Shown: positions 50,644-63,299, counted from the first letter of the stretch. The stretch is DNA of 64,000 nt from Psychrobacter sp. JCM 18902 (GCF_904846615.1 NZ_CAJHBK010000001.1:1860001-1924000); one strand, 5' to 3'. Program-made: numbers and translations. Notes: a model not told the origin generated them from the sequence alone.

Positions 50644-50898
50644 CTAATCATCATGACGTGGGTTTTGCGGTGCATCAAGAGGAAACGGCTGGGTCACATA
50701 ATCGACCGTACTGATTGCCGCCTTAAATGCATGAATACTAGTGTCTGTATCTTCATAACGTATAATGGCAACATTATTATCAGGATCAAGCTCGATGGCC
50801 GTCACTCCTGTGATATTTTTCAGCGCTGTCATCACACTCTTTAATCCTTCATCATCATCGATATTTTCGATACTGACTGTTGCTGTTTGCATCGCCAT
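50644..50898 (-). CDS. HMA-like small protein lacking the metal-binding cysteines
   Basis: 84 residues with the beta-alpha-beta-beta-alpha-beta pattern of heavy-metal-associated domains (TATVSIENIDDDEGLKSVMT, then VTAIELDPDNNVAIIRYEDT). The usual GMTCxxC loop is replaced by NIDDDEG, so it has no cysteine at all and should not bind copper in the ordinary way. It may be a degenerate paralogue or a partner of the chaperone. A good ribosome binding site (agaggctgagatt) suggests it is translated. It is the first gene after kdsA in the copper cassette. Confidence 0.8.
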   Translation of the reverse strand: MAMQTATVSIENIDDDEGLKSVMTALKNITGVTAIELDPDNNVAIIRYEDTDTSIHAFKAAISTVDYVTQPFPLDAPQNPRHDD

Positions 50899-50928
50899 AA
50901 TCTCAGCCTCTTATTGTCTGTGAATACA

Positions 50929-51879
<951 letters not shown>

Positions 51880-51972
51880 TTAAGCGTAATTGCTGACCAA
51901 CCATTAGAAAAATTGTCATTTTTATTGTTTAAAAACAATCTCATTCATAGCCACAGTCATAAAATTAAACGC

Positions 51973-52006
51973 AAAAAAAGACCAATCCGAAGATCAGTCT
52001 TTTTTA
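51973..52006 (-). terminator. Rho-independent terminator of pyrG
   Basis: Outer AAAGAC / GTCTTT, inner ATC / GAT around a CGAA tetraloop, ending in a T-run on the minus strand. It indicates that kdsA has a separate promoter or depends on read-through. Confidence 0.8.
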
Positions 52007-52033
52007 TACATGTAAGTTTTTATACGTTAACGA

Positions 52034-53761
<1,728 letters not shown>

Positions 53762-53810
53762 TTAGTACTTAGCTATTATAACGCACTACCCACTCAAAAA
53801 GGATATAACA

Positions 53811-53842
53811 AAAAAAACTCACCCCGAAGGATGAGTTTTTAT
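53811..53842 (-). terminator. Rho-independent terminator of the porin gene (UUCG tetraloop)
   Basis: On the minus strand AAAACTCATCC-TTCG-GGGTGAGTTTT, with a U-G pair and a T-run. UUCG loops give very stable hairpins. Confidence 0.88.
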
Positions 53843-53863
53843 AATCAGATTCTAATGCTTAGA

Positions 53864-54958
53864 TTAGAATTTGTATTCTAGACCAGTACCAACTACCAAT
53901 ACTTCTGCATCGCCTCTTGCGTCAGCCATGATATCATCGTTATAAATATCTTTAATATTAGTGTTATATCTATAGTTAACATTATCAGCTTTATTTAAGC
54001 CTGCATAGGCATGAGCAATGATATTGTCTTTATAGAAGTATTTACCACCAACAACGATTTGATCTGAATCAGAGTTGTCAAAACCATTTAAGTTAGTAGT
54101 ATTGTTGTACTGTGCGTATACAGACGCTGGACGGGCAAAGTTAGTTAACCCCATCTCGCCACTAATAACGAAACCTTTCTCTTTATCAGAAGAACCATTA
54201 TAGTCAGCTACTTGATATAGCGCGCCTAGCATTACAGGTGCTGCCATAAACTTGGCTAGATCTACAGTAGCAGTACCACGGATGATATCACCATTGATGT
54301 TTTGGTCTTTGTCATAAGCCACACCAGCAGTGAAGCCAGTACCTTGGTCAAACATCATTGCAACGCCGAAACCTGCATCATCAGAGTTATCGCCATCTAC
54401 ATCATTAGAGCTGTACATTGCAGACAGTTGTAACGGTAGACCATTGTACTTAGGTGCAGTCCAAATGATTGAGCTTGCAAGACGATTACTGTCAGCCATA
54501 TTTAATGCTGCAACTGTTTCACTTTCGTTTTCAGTTTGACCTAGGTTATCCCAGTAACCTTGGTTAACAACAACGTTATCAATACGAGCTAGCGTTGATT
54601 GGTTTTTACCAGCACGGAACTCACCGAACTGCTTGTTGTTTAAACCAAGGAATGTATCACGGTTAGTAAAAGTAGCGTTATCACCAGTGACACTTGTGCC
54701 GTACTCTAACTGATAGATAACATCAGTATTGGCAGTCATGGCTTCAGAGCCCTTAAAACCTAGACGTGAAGCATGAGAATTAATCTCTACTTGATCTTCA
54801 CCATAATTAACCTTGCTGTTGTCAGCAACAGCACGACCATCAAAATCAACATCGATATAATCAGCAGCTACAAAAGCTTTACCATAGATAGTCGGTGCTG
54901 CATTGGCTGCAGATACAGATAAGGCAGCAACTGCTGTAGCTAAAAGTAGTTTTTTCAT
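53864..54958 (-). CDS. outer-membrane porin (OmpC-like, 16-strand type)
   Basis: 364 residues with a signal peptide (MKKLLLATAVAALSVSAANA, cleavage before APTIYGKA). The mature protein alternates beta-strands, e.g. SRLGFKGSEAMTANTDVIYQ, and ends in the outer-membrane signature VGTGLEYKF with a terminal Phe. The Gly-x-Lys / GRAxV pattern near the start and the acidic residues (ADYIDVDFDG) match general Gram-negative porins. Selectivity cannot be read off. The ribosome binding site ggagataccccATG is good. Porins of this type dominate the outer membrane of Psychrobacter-type cells. Confidence 0.92.
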   Translation of the reverse strand: MKKLLLATAVAALSVSAANAAPTIYGKAFVAADYIDVDFDGRAVADNSKVNYGEDQVEINSHASRLGFKGSEAMTANTDVIYQLEYGTSVTGDNATFTNRDTFLGLNNKQFGEFRAGKNQSTLARIDNVVVNQGYWDNLGQTENESETVAALNMADSNRLASSIIWTAPKYNGLPLQLSAMYSSNDVDGDNSDDAGFGVAMMFDQGTGFTAGVAYDKDQNINGDIIRGTATVDLAKFMAAPVMLGALYQVADYNGSSDKEKGFVISGEMGLTNFARPASVYAQYNNTTNLNGFDNSDSDQIVVGGKYFYKDNIIAHAYAGLNKADNVNYRYNTNIKDIYNDDIMADARGDAEVLVVGTGLEYKF

Positions 54959-55420
54959 GGGGTATCTCCACTTTACAATTTTAGTAATAAGCTAGCTATG
55001 ATTAGCTGGTGCTCATAATGGTATCGTCACAAATCCTCAAAGATATAATGTGTAACTGGCTACCGAGATTAGTCAGAAACAAGTGTGGCGAAGTTCTATT
55101 ACAGTAAGATGAAAAAAACAATGACTTACATAACTGCGATTAAAAAGTAACTGCCATGTAATCTTAGGTCTTTATCGCTCCGTTGCGTAACATCCGTTAC
55201 CAAACTCATACTTCGAATACAAGCATAACAACTTTGACATAATTTGCAACATTTTTTTTAGATTTTTAAACCCAGTATTTGTTGAATGCCATATCTACTA
55301 TAGAATGTAGGTCATTGTAAAAAAATCCCTATCCGCTCAAATAGATAAAGATACTATTGATTAATATAATTACCAAGAACTTGAAACTAGCGTAATGAAT
55401 ACCCTTTCATTAACAAAAAT

Positions 55421-55453
55421 AAAGCCGTACTTGTTCATTAACAAGTACGGCTA
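55421..55453 (-). terminator. long-stem hairpin, candidate second terminator of glcB
   Basis: Perfect 13-bp stem AGCCGTACTTGTT / AACAAGTACGGCT with a CATT loop; on the minus strand it is followed by TTTATTTTT. It lies about 240 bases after the glcB stop. Confidence 0.65.
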
Positions 55454-55516
55454 ATAAAAAATAATAAATGTGGTTTATGACATACTGTCAGTCACAATTG
55501 AGATCGGAAAATTGCT

Positions 55517-55553
55517 ACAAGAACAGTAAAAAAGGTATTTTTACTGCTCTTGT
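55517..55553 (-). terminator. 15-bp inverted repeat downstream of glcB
   Basis: CAAGAGCAGTAAAAA / TTTTTACTGTTCTTG on the minus strand pairs fully if one G-U is allowed; on the plus strand the same position is an A-C mismatch, so the structure belongs to the minus-strand RNA (the glcB 3' region). Confidence 0.55.
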
Positions 55554-55690
55554 TTCCAGACTACAACCTTAGTCAATGGCTATTACAGACTCCTTATTAA
55601 GTATAAAAACCAAGAAGAAGCTTAGTCAGTCATGACAGTATTATAATAGAATGTCAAGTATGCCATATTCTAATATTAACCTGCGCAATA

Positions 55691-57889
55691 TTAGCAGCCT
55701 GCTTTTAGATCAAGACGTGCCTGATGCAATAATGGCTCAGTATAACCACTCGGCTGCTCACGACCTTTAAACACTAAGTCACAGGCCGCTTTAAAGGCAT
55801 AAGAGTGGTCAAAGCTATCTGCCATCGTCTGATAGTCGCTATCGCCTGCATTTTGCTCATCAACTACTTTTGCCATACGCTTCATCGTATGCATCACTTG
55901 CTGCTCGCTCACGACATCGTGATGCAACCAGTTGGCAATATGTTGACTTGAGATACGTAAAGTCGCACGGTCTTCCATCAGACCCACATCATTGATATCC
56001 GGTACTTTAGAACAACCAACGCCTTGGTTGACCCAACGCACAACATATCCTAAGATGCCCTGAGCATTATTGTCTAGCTCTTGCTGTTTCTCTTCATCTG
56101 TCCAATTGGTATTTTTTGCTAATGGAATGGTCAAAATGTCGTCTAAGCTGGCACGCTCACGTGATTTTAGGCTGTCTTGTACCTCAGCAACACTCACTTG
56201 ATGATAGTGCATGCTGTGCAAGGTTGCCCCTGTTGGTGATGGTACCCATGCGGTACTGGCTCCAGACTTAGGATGTGCAGCTTTGGTGTCCATCATCTCT
56301 TTCATCTCGTCAGGCTTCGCCCACATGCCTTTACCAATCTGAGCAACACCCTGTAAACCAGTCTCTAAACCAATATCAACGTTCCACTGCTCATAAGCTG
56401 GCTGCCATACTTGTGACTTCATCTCACCCTTAGGTACAAATGGACCTGCATTCATGCTGGTATGCATCTCATCACCAGTACGATCTAAGAAACCTGTGTT
56501 GATGAAAATGACACGCTCTTTCGCTTGGCGGATGGCTTCTTTCAAGTTGACCGTCATGCGGCGCTCTTCATCCATGATACCGATTTTAATGGTATTACGC
56601 TCTAAGCCTAATAAGTCTTCTACTGCGTTGAATAAATCGTTGGCCATTTTTACTTCTTCAGGACCATGCATTTTTGGTTTAACGATATACATTGAACCTT
56701 TACGTGAATTCGATAGCGCATTTTTACCTTTAAGGTCATTGAGCGTTAATAGTGGTGTAATCAAGCCATCCATTAAGCCTTCAAATATTTGTTCTTGACC
56801 ATCACCCAAGTCGACCAATATTGCAGGGTTTTGCATGAGGTGACCGACGTTACGAATCAGCAATAACGAACGACCTGGCAGGATAAGCTTACCACCATCT
56901 GGGGTGGTGTATTCACGATCTGGGTTTTGCTGACGTGTGCGGGTTTTGCCACCTTTTTCAAAGGTTTCTATCAAATCACCATTCATGAGACCAAGCCAAT
57001 TGCGATACACTTCCACTTTTTCTTCTGCATCGACGGCAGCGATTGAGTCTTCACAGTCTTGAATTGCCGTAATAGCTGACTCAAGCAGCACATCTTTGAT
57101 ATGTGCAGGGTCGTCTTTACCGACTGGATGATTGGCATCTATTTGAATCTCTGCATGCAAACCGTTGTTTTTTAATAAAATACCCGTTGGGCTTTCTGCA
57201 TCACCGACGAAACCAACGAATTTTTCGGCATCTTTTAGCTCAGTACTGCTATCACCTTGGACAATTTTAAGCTTACCATCGACCACTTTAAAGCCGGTCG
57301 CATCGTTATATGAACCTGACACCAAGGCAAAGTTTTCATCTAGGAATTGTTTGGCATAAGCAACGACAGCAGCACCGCGAGTTGGGTTGTAGCCACCTTT
57401 TGCTTCTTGACCATTTTCGTCACTGATAACGTCAGTACCATATAAAGCATCATACAAGCTGCCCCAACGAGCGTTGGTTGCGTTCAATGCGTAGCGCGCA
57501 TTACGTACTGGTACGACCAGCTGCGGGCCTGCAATATGAGCAATCTCGTCATCGACATTTTCTGTGCTAACTTTAAAATCATCGCCTTCTGGCAACAGAT
57601 AGCCAATCTCTTGTAAGAATGCTTTGTAAGCAGGATAATCAATATTGCCGTCTTTGGCAGGATGTTGCAGGTGCCACTGGTCAATCTGCGCTTGAATCTT
57701 GTCACGAGTTGCAAGCAATGCTTTATTGCGCGGCGTAAACTCTTTAATGACTTTTTCAAAACCTGACCAATAACTGTCTGAATCAACACCGACTTTCGGC
57801 AGCACTTCGTTTTCAATAAAGTCATACAATTGCTGGTCGATGGCAAGAATGCCTTTTTGAATACGATTGGCGTTAGAAGACTGGCTCAT
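55691..57889 (-). CDS. glcB: malate synthase G
   Basis: Condenses glyoxylate with acetyl-CoA to malate; with aceA it completes the glyoxylate shunt. 732 residues, the long G isoform. The N-terminal clasp, the substrate-binding segments [14 protein letters not shown] and [14 protein letters not shown], the catalytic Arg/Glu region [20 protein letters not shown], the [20 protein letters not shown] motif and the C-terminal [20 protein letters not shown] (with the catalytic Asp in [14 protein letters not shown]) are present. The ribosome binding site (aaggataacaac) is good. It appears monocistronic. Confidence 0.97.
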   Translation of the reverse strand: MSQSSNANRIQKGILAIDQQLYDFIENEVLPKVGVDSDSYWSGFEKVIKEFTPRNKALLATRDKIQAQIDQWHLQHPAKDGNIDYPAYKAFLQEIGYLLPEGDDFKVSTENVDDEIAHIAGPQLVVPVRNARYALNATNARWGSLYDALYGTDVISDENGQEAKGGYNPTRGAAVVAYAKQFLDENFALVSGSYNDATGFKVVDGKLKIVQGDSSTELKDAEKFVGFVGDAESPTGILLKNNGLHAEIQIDANHPVGKDDPAHIKDVLLESAITAIQDCEDSIAAVDAEEKVEVYRNWLGLMNGDLIETFEKGGKTRTRQQNPDREYTTPDGGKLILPGRSLLLIRNVGHLMQNPAILVDLGDGQEQIFEGLMDGLITPLLTLNDLKGKNALSNSRKGSMYIVKPKMHGPEEVKMANDLFNAVEDLLGLERNTIKIGIMDEERRMTVNLKEAIRQAKERVIFINTGFLDRTGDEMHTSMNAGPFVPKGEMKSQVWQPAYEQWNVDIGLETGLQGVAQIGKGMWAKPDEMKEMMDTKAAHPKSGASTAWVPSPTGATLHSMHYHQVSVAEVQDSLKSRERASLDDILTIPLAKNTNWTDEEKQQELDNNAQGILGYVVRWVNQGVGCSKVPDINDVGLMEDRATLRISSQHIANWLHHDVVSEQQVMHTMKRMAKVVDEQNAGDSDYQTMADSFDHSYAFKAACDLVFKGREQPSGYTEPLLHQARLDLKAGC

Positions 57890-58459
57890 GTTGTTATCCT
57901 TATCTGTTCGTGAGGGGTGTGAATACGAAGTTGCTACCGCAATGATTACACATTGTCGGTCTTAGGCATCTATTCCAAATTTAGATGAAATACTAAGCAA
58001 ACCTACTGATATATCATACAAGCTTGTGGTGATTAGCGAATTAACTATTTATGCTATGCTATTAACCTATATTTTGCCGCTTTAGCCATTAGCATGGTCA
58101 AAGCATTTATAACGGATGATGGTATCAACCTTGCTTAATGTGCTCAGTGTACGATTTGAGCTCGGTTGCCTTGTGCCCACTGTAAACGGCTTCAACTGCA
58201 TAACATTGGCAAGCATCATCACTGCGACAACACAATATGGCAACACATCAATAGTAAGACAAAATAGCGCTTAAGCAAAATATCATCCTACTATCAAATA
58301 AAGAAATAAACAAGAAAACATCATTCACTAGATAAATACTGGGGTTGTATTATAATGATAATCTATATGAGACAGGCGCTAAGAGGTTTTATTAGTGCTT
58401 ATCTATCAATACTTGATATCGCATAGACAAACTGTCAGTAATCATTACCTCACGGATTT
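57890..58459. other. 570-bp divergent region, glcB / miaE
   Basis: AT-rich. A TATAAT hexamer at 58351-58356 could serve miaE but lacks a good -35. No other feature is seen. Confidence 0.35.
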
Positions 58460-59266
58460 ATGCTTAACTGTTATCTATTTAATATTAGAAAAAGACCTTT
58501 TAAACGTTCGATTATGGCAAAAACTATGAATAAAGAAGATATAAGAACCAAGAACAGTAACGACAAAGTTATGAAAGACAGCAATATAGAAGAACCTAGT
58601 ATAGTAAAAGACGAGATAGATGAGGACGATGTTGATATCACAAAGCTACGCACCCCGATCAAGGTTGACCTATCTGCTGTTTATGATTTTTTGGGGGCTC
58701 GCACAACGCAAGCTTGGGTTGATGCGGCGATTGCGAATGTATCGCTGATCATTCAAGATCATGCCAATTGCGAAAAAAAAGCCGCTGGCACTGCCATGAA
58801 TCTCATATTTCGCTATGAGTTTTCTTATGATTTGCAGCGTAAATTGGCGCAATTGATACGTGAAGAAATGCTTCATTATGAGCAGGTTTTAGGTATTATG
58901 AATGACCGTGGTCAGGCGTGGAAATATCTGAGTGCTGGACGTTATGCCAAAGGCATGCTAAAACACAAACGTACTTATGAGCCAGCAGCGATGGTTGATG
59001 TGTTGATAATTGGCGCATTTATCGAAGCACGCTCTTGTGAACGTTTTGCCGCCCTTGCTGAGGTCATCGACGACGAACGTTTGGCAAAGTATTATCGCTA
59101 CTTACTTAAGTCGGAGAGTCGTCACTTTGAGGATTATTTAGCCTTGGCTCAATCACTGTCTGAGGATGATATTGACGAGCGTGTCGCATTTTTCAAAGAA
59201 GTAGAAGCAGAACTGATTTCTAGCCCAGATCATGAGCTACGCTTTCATAGCGGCACACCTGCTTAA
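58460..59266 (+). CDS. miaE: tRNA-(ms2io6A37) hydroxylase MiaE
   Basis: Diiron monooxygenase that hydroxylates the isopentenyl side chain of ms2i6A at tRNA position 37. The family core starts at LRTPIKVDLSAVYDFLGART (near residue 65). The diiron ligands are visible in HANCEKKAAGTAMNLI, IREEMLHYEQV (Glu, His) and IEARSCERF, SESRHFEDYL. The N-terminus is about 60 residues of charged, low-complexity sequence outside the core. Start choice is uncertain: ATGs at 58460, 58514 and 58526 all lie in frame and none has a good ribosome binding site. It requires MiaA and MiaB upstream in the pathway, not seen here. Confidence 0.9.
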   Translation: MLNCYLFNIRKRPFKRSIMAKTMNKEDIRTKNSNDKVMKDSNIEEPSIVKDEIDEDDVDITKLRTPIKVDLSAVYDFLGARTTQAWVDAAIANVSLIIQDHANCEKKAAGTAMNLIFRYEFSYDLQRKLAQLIREEMLHYEQVLGIMNDRGQAWKYLSAGRYAKGMLKHKRTYEPAAMVDVLIIGAFIEARSCERFAALAEVIDDERLAKYYRYLLKSESRHFEDYLALAQSLSEDDIDERVAFFKEVEAELISSPDHELRFHSGTPA

Positions 59267-59329
59267 ATACATAATATTAGGTATCATTTTCGATTAGATA
59301 CTCTCTTATACAATAAAAATTATACAGAC

Positions 59330-59392
59330 AATAAGTGAAGTAACTAACCAAGCTTCATCCTCTGGTCTGCTACTTCACTTATTAGCCTTTTA
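59330..59392 (+). terminator. hairpin terminator after miaE
   Basis: 13-bp perfect stem AATAAGTGAAGTA / TACTTCACTTATT with a 28-base loop, followed by AGCCTTTTA. It also faces the minus-strand gene at 59422. Confidence 0.6.
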
Positions 59393-59421
59393 TTTGAACT
59401 TTGTTATAGCAGAATGAATGG

Positions 59422-59622
59422 TTATTTATCATCTTTCATTAATGAGCTGTCGTACTGTTTGCTATCCTTCGCAACATGATGAGGATCGTGATCATCGGTT
59501 GCTCTTTCTGCCGCTGCTGGATTGACTTTTTGTAGCGCATCATAAGGTACGATACCATGGTTATCGTTCGCATCTCTTAACTCATGGACTTGGTTGACAG
59601 CCTTGTCATCTGGCGTATTCAT
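59422..59622 (-). CDS. small acidic disordered protein, 66 residues
   Basis: Not recognised. Almost no hydrophobic core; rich in Asp, Asn, His, Lys and Ala, with the segments VHELRDANDNHGIVPYDALQ and ATDDHDPHHVAKDSKQYDSS. Hydropathy predicts an unfolded, highly soluble protein. The start ATGAATACG is taken because AGGAG sits five bases before it (a second ATG directly upstream is too close). It is the last of four similar small genes in a row. Desiccation- or stress-linked hydrophilin behaviour is a hypothesis only. Confidence 0.65.
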   Translation of the reverse strand: MNTPDDKAVNQVHELRDANDNHGIVPYDALQKVNPAAAERATDDHDPHHVAKDSKQYDSSLMKDDK

Positions 59623-59702
59623 CATTACTCCTTATTATTATCATCATAATCATTCTATAAAGATAAAAAATTTGTATTCATTCGATTTTTCATAAAAAGC
59701 TA

Positions 59703-60095
59703 TTAATCCTTTTCATCAGGATTTAACACTCGTGTTTGGGCATTGTCGATATTTGCATAACGATTCATGTTATTAATACTTTCGCTTTTGGATGTCTCGC
59801 TAACCATCGTATGCTCATTCACGCCATCATCAAAGGCGTTACCTTCTTGGTCTCGACGATCAGGCTGACGTGCGGGGTTGTCATTATCATTAACATGCTC
59901 TGAGTGGACGACGCCTTCTTTGAAAGTATCCGTTCCTTTATTTTCAGTGATGTTCTTTTCAATGCCACTATCAGTATCACTATGCTCATTAGAAGTAGGA
60001 CTACTAGAGAAACTATTAGCAGAATCATGACTATTGATTGAGTCATCATTTTCACTGATGCGTGTCTTAGTGAGTGCTGGATCATTGGTTTGCAT
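59703..60095 (-). CDS. small acidic disordered protein, 130 residues
   Basis: Not recognised. Ser, Asp, Asn, Glu and Thr make up most of it (ISENDDSINSHDSANSFSSS, KNITENKGTDTFKEGVVHSE), and it lacks stretches that could form a hydrophobic core. It is expected to be intrinsically disordered. A clear ribosome binding site (aaggatatagcc) precedes the ATG. It shares its composition and direction with the flanking small genes, suggesting a common origin or function. Confidence 0.65.
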   Translation of the reverse strand: MQTNDPALTKTRISENDDSINSHDSANSFSSSPTSNEHSDTDSGIEKNITENKGTDTFKEGVVHSEHVNDNDNPARQPDRRDQEGNAFDDGVNEHTMVSETSKSESINNMNRYANIDNAQTRVLNPDEKD

Positions 60096-60219
60096 GGCTA
60101 TATCCTTATTATTGTTATTCGTGTTTTGGCAATTGCTTAATGTACTTAGAGTTTTGATGGCGGTTTAGCAAATGGTGAGCCTGATTTAATACCCAACTCA
60201 ACCTAGCTAGCAATTCATA

Positions 60220-60471
60220 CTATTCATTGCCTTCTTGGCTTAGTTCATAGGCATTCAAATCTGCGACATTCTTGCCGCCAGCGGGTAAATTCTCTTCTTT
60301 ACGAGGGTCAACATATATCTCGTCGGTTTCTTGCGACTCTTGTTGTGGACCATCGATATTAGGTTCATGCTTACGACCTTCATAACTGTCTTGTGCATTG
60401 TCTGGGTGTAAAGCGGCTGGATCACGAACTGGTACCGCTTCTTCGTGATTTGGATGAGTATTATTTGGCAT
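60220..60471 (-). CDS. small acidic disordered protein, 83 residues
   Basis: Not recognised. Pro/Glu/Asp/Asn-rich (HPNHEEAVPVRDPAALHPDN, DGPQQESQETDEIYVDPRKE) with the C-terminal LNAYELSQEGNE, the only part with some hydrophobic character. A strong ribosome binding site (gagggatctgca) precedes the start, which argues for translation. Confidence 0.65.
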   Translation of the reverse strand: MPNNTHPNHEEAVPVRDPAALHPDNAQDSYEGRKHEPNIDGPQQESQETDEIYVDPRKEENLPAGGKNVADLNAYELSQEGNE

Positions 60472-60546
60472 TGCAGATCCCTCGCATCAATATGTCATTA
60501 ATAGATAAAATAAGTTAATCCGAATGTTGATATCACAGCTTATTTA

Positions 60547-60717
60547 TCATTTATCCGTACGCAAATCATCTTCAATAAAAGAGGTTTGCTCGTCTTTACT
60601 TAATGCTTCAGGCGCATCGACCTCTTTATTATCTTGAAGGTTTTGCGCAATTTGTTGACTGTCTGCTTGCTCAGCAGCTTTTTTGATATCTGATGTGTCA
60701 TTATCGGTATTGCTCAT
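60547..60717 (-). CDS. small acidic disordered protein, 56 residues
   Basis: Not recognised. It begins MSNTDNDTSDIKKAAEQADS, continues QQIAQNLQDNKEVDAPEALS and ends IEDDLRTDK. Composition again is Asp/Glu/Gln/Asn/Lys-rich; the central part could form an amphipathic helix. It is supported by GGAAA seven bases before the ATG and by its place as the first of a same-strand series of four. Being under 60 codons it is easily missed in automatic calling. Confidence 0.6.
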   Translation of the reverse strand: MSNTDNDTSDIKKAAEQADSQQIAQNLQDNKEVDAPEALSKDEQTSFIEDDLRTDK

Positions 60718-61088
60718 AAGGTGTTTCCTATTTTTATAATTCGTTGATTTAGGCAGTCCCTACTCTTTTTCGTAATACGATCAATGATAGTAATACGAGC
60801 AATTTTGCATGAATTACTAGAGTGCTAATTGTTTATTAAACCATCAAATCCGTTTAATAATAGCGTGAGGGCTGACCTTGATTATAAGGATGAGATAACG
60901 GCCTGCACCAGTGTGCTGCCGTATCAATATGTGAATAAATGTGAGGTTACAAGACAGTTTGTAACTTAGACAAATCGGTTACCAAAAAAAACCAAGCATA
61001 GAGAATACTCTACACTTGGTTTTTTGCTTGGTATTTATTGATCGTAAAGACGTCTTTACCGCTTTGAAGATGTCGTTGAAATATTAAG
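60718..61088. other. 371-bp region between ppk and the small disordered genes
   Basis: Contains the ppk terminator and probably the promoter for the small-gene series. No other feature is visible. Confidence 0.4.
60984..61025 (-). terminator. Rho-independent terminator of ppk
   Basis: Outer stem AAAACCAAG / CTTGGTTTT, inner GTAGAG / CTCTAT around a short loop, with T-run on the minus strand. A long A/T-run on the other side makes it bidirectional. Confidence 0.82.
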
Positions 61089-63299
61089 CTAGCTTGATGC
61101 ATCAACGCCATTAATCACTTTTAATAAATACTCTTGAGCGGTATGCGGCGTTTCACCTGCGGCTGGTTGCAGCTGCTGCCAAGCACCATCACCGCTAAGT
61201 ATCCACGCTTGGGTATTGTCTTTCAGATAGTTAAGTAAACCGTCTTGATATACTTGTTTAAACAGTTTTTTGTCTTCGATTGGAAACGCCACTTCGACGC
61301 GATGGAATAAATTACGATCCATCCAGTCTGCACTACCACAATATAAGCGTTCGTCGCCATTATTATAGAAATAATAAACACGCGTATGCTCTAAAAAACG
61401 CCCAATAACAGAGCGTACAGTAATGTTTTCTGACAGACCTTTTACTTGCGGACGCAAACAACACATGGAGCGTAAAATGAGCTCGATTTTGACGCCTGCT
61501 TGCGAGGCATCATATAACTTGCTAATCAATCGACGTTCGGTTAAAGCGTTAACCTTAACGATAATATGAGCGCGCTTGCCGGCTTTCGCATGAGCAATTT
61601 CATCATCGATAAAGCTTATCAACTTATCATGCAAGGTAAAAGGCGCATGCAGCAGCTTTTTGAGATTGGCAGGCTTACCCATTCCCGTCAGCTCTTGAAA
61701 TATATTATGTACATCCTCTGAAATATCAGGATCTGCACTAAATAAACCATAATCGGTATAAACTTTGGCATTGGCGGCATGATAGTTACCCGTCCCTAAG
61801 TGCACATAGCGGCGGATTCGATCATCCTCACGGCGCACAATGAGCATCAGCTTGGCATGGGTTTTATAGCCGACAATCCCGTAAACAACGACCGCACCCG
61901 CTTCTTGCAAATAATTGGCGACGGCAATATTAGAGGCTTCATCGAAACGCGCACGCAGCTCGATGACGGCAGTGACTTCTTTGCCATTACGAGCAGCAGC
62001 AGCCAATGCTTTAACGATTTCTGAATTGGTGCCTGAGCGGTACAATGTCTGCTTAATCGCTAACACCTTTGGATCGCTCGCCGCTTGCCAAAGCAGATTG
62101 ATAATCGGTGAAAATGCATGAAAAGGATGATGCACTAGCACATCGCTTTTACGCATGGCGGCAAACATACTGGTTGCTTTGTCCAGTTTATCCATCTCAC
62201 GGCGGAACTCTTTTGGCACTACATGGGTAAAGGGCTGATAACGCAGCGCTGGAATATTGAAATCAAACAATAAGCGCGTTAGGTTGACAGGACCATTGAC
62301 GCGGTACAGCTGATTGTCATGCAGCTCAAACTCATTAAGCAAATAATCACTGATAGGCGTTGGACAATCGGTGGTGACTTCTAGCCGCACTTTATCACCG
62401 AAGCGGCGGTTTTCTAGCTCGCCCTCCAGAGCCTTAGCAATATCTTCAACATCATCAGCCAAATCTAAATCGGCATTGCGCGTCAGTCTAAACTGATGGC
62501 AGCCCGTCACACTCATCCCAGGGAACAGCTCACCGATATGCTCATGAATAATAGCTGAGAGCATGACGTGGTGTTCTTTGCCACCTGTCAGCTCATCAGG
62601 CAGGCGAATCACGCGCGGCAAACTGCGCGGTGCGGGCACAATCGCTAGATTGATATCACGACCAAAGGCATCTTTACCTTCTAAAGTAGCGATGAAGTTT
62701 AAGCTCTTATTGACCAAACGCGGAAACGGATGCGCCGGATCGATGCTAATCGGTGTCAACACTGGCGATACTTGCTCAGTGAAATAGCGCTTCATCCATG
62801 CCGACTGCTCAGCATTTAGCTCGTCGCGTTTTAGATAACGGATATCCTCAAGCGCCAGTGCTGGTAAAATATCTTCATTGAGAATACGATACTGCTCAGC
62901 GATGGCATCGTGCATTACGGTAGATATCTCATTCAGCACTTCACTGGGACGCATGCCATGAACACTGGTCGAGACATCGCCCATATTTAGCTTTTGCATA
63001 ATACCTGCGACACGAATCTCAAAAAACTCATCGATATTCGATGAGAAAATAATCAAGAAAAACAAGCGCTCAAGTAGTGGATGACGAGGACTTGCCGCCT
63101 GCGCTAAGACACGTAAATGAAACTGTAATAAAGACAAGTCGCGATTGATATAACTGCTGGGTGAATAGCTGCCGTCTTCTGAACGCTGCCATGCAACCTC
63201 AGTTAAATGGTCATTGTGACTCTCTGTATGGCTTTTATTATCAACTGCTATCACCGTATTATTGCTATCAGTGTCCTGCTTATTATTCACATCCATCAC
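61089..63299 (-). CDS. ppk: polyphosphate kinase 1
   Basis: Makes inorganic polyphosphate reversibly from ATP. 736 residues with an extra polar leader of about 45 residues before the family start ([17 protein letters not shown]). The N-terminal domain, the head domain, and the two HKD-type (phospholipase-D-like) catalytic regions are seen: [14 protein letters not shown] with the autophosphorylated His, and [17 protein letters not shown]. The start is GTG at 63299 (ribosome binding site aaggag, seven bases before) or the next ATG. The upstream region carries a 13-bp tandem repeat. Ppx is not in the window. Confidence 0.95.
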   Translation of the reverse strand: MMDVNNKQDTDSNNTVIAVDNKSHTESHNDHLTEVAWQRSEDGSYSPSSYINRDLSLLQFHLRVLAQAASPRHPLLERLFFLIIFSSNIDEFFEIRVAGIMQKLNMGDVSTSVHGMRPSEVLNEISTVMHDAIAEQYRILNEDILPALALEDIRYLKRDELNAEQSAWMKRYFTEQVSPVLTPISIDPAHPFPRLVNKSLNFIATLEGKDAFGRDINLAIVPAPRSLPRVIRLPDELTGGKEHHVMLSAIIHEHIGELFPGMSVTGCHQFRLTRNADLDLADDVEDIAKALEGELENRRFGDKVRLEVTTDCPTPISDYLLNEFELHDNQLYRVNGPVNLTRLLFDFNIPALRYQPFTHVVPKEFRREMDKLDKATSMFAAMRKSDVLVHHPFHAFSPIINLLWQAASDPKVLAIKQTLYRSGTNSEIVKALAAAARNGKEVTAVIELRARFDEASNIAVANYLQEAGAVVVYGIVGYKTHAKLMLIVRREDDRIRRYVHLGTGNYHAANAKVYTDYGLFSADPDISEDVHNIFQELTGMGKPANLKKLLHAPFTLHDKLISFIDDEIAHAKAGKRAHIIVKVNALTERRLISKLYDASQAGVKIELILRSMCCLRPQVKGLSENITVRSVIGRFLEHTRVYYFYNNGDERLYCGSADWMDRNLFHRVEVAFPIEDKKLFKQVYQDGLLNYLKDNTQAWILSGDGAWQQLQPAAGETPHTAQEYLLKVINGVDASS

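Larger units (their letters stand above)
54959..55690. other. 732-bp region between the porin gene and glcB
   Basis: Contains the porin promoter region near 55000-55300 and two strong inverted repeats (55423-55452 and 55518-55552). No coding region is found on either strand. Confidence 0.45.

Noticed and set aside
59819..60085. 88-codon hydrophobic open frame overlapping the 130-residue disordered protein
   Set aside because: It lies in another frame of the same strand; the 130-residue frame has the ribosome binding site and fits its neighbours, while this one has Ile/Val/Leu/Met runs typical of a shifted Asp/Asn/Ser-rich gene.
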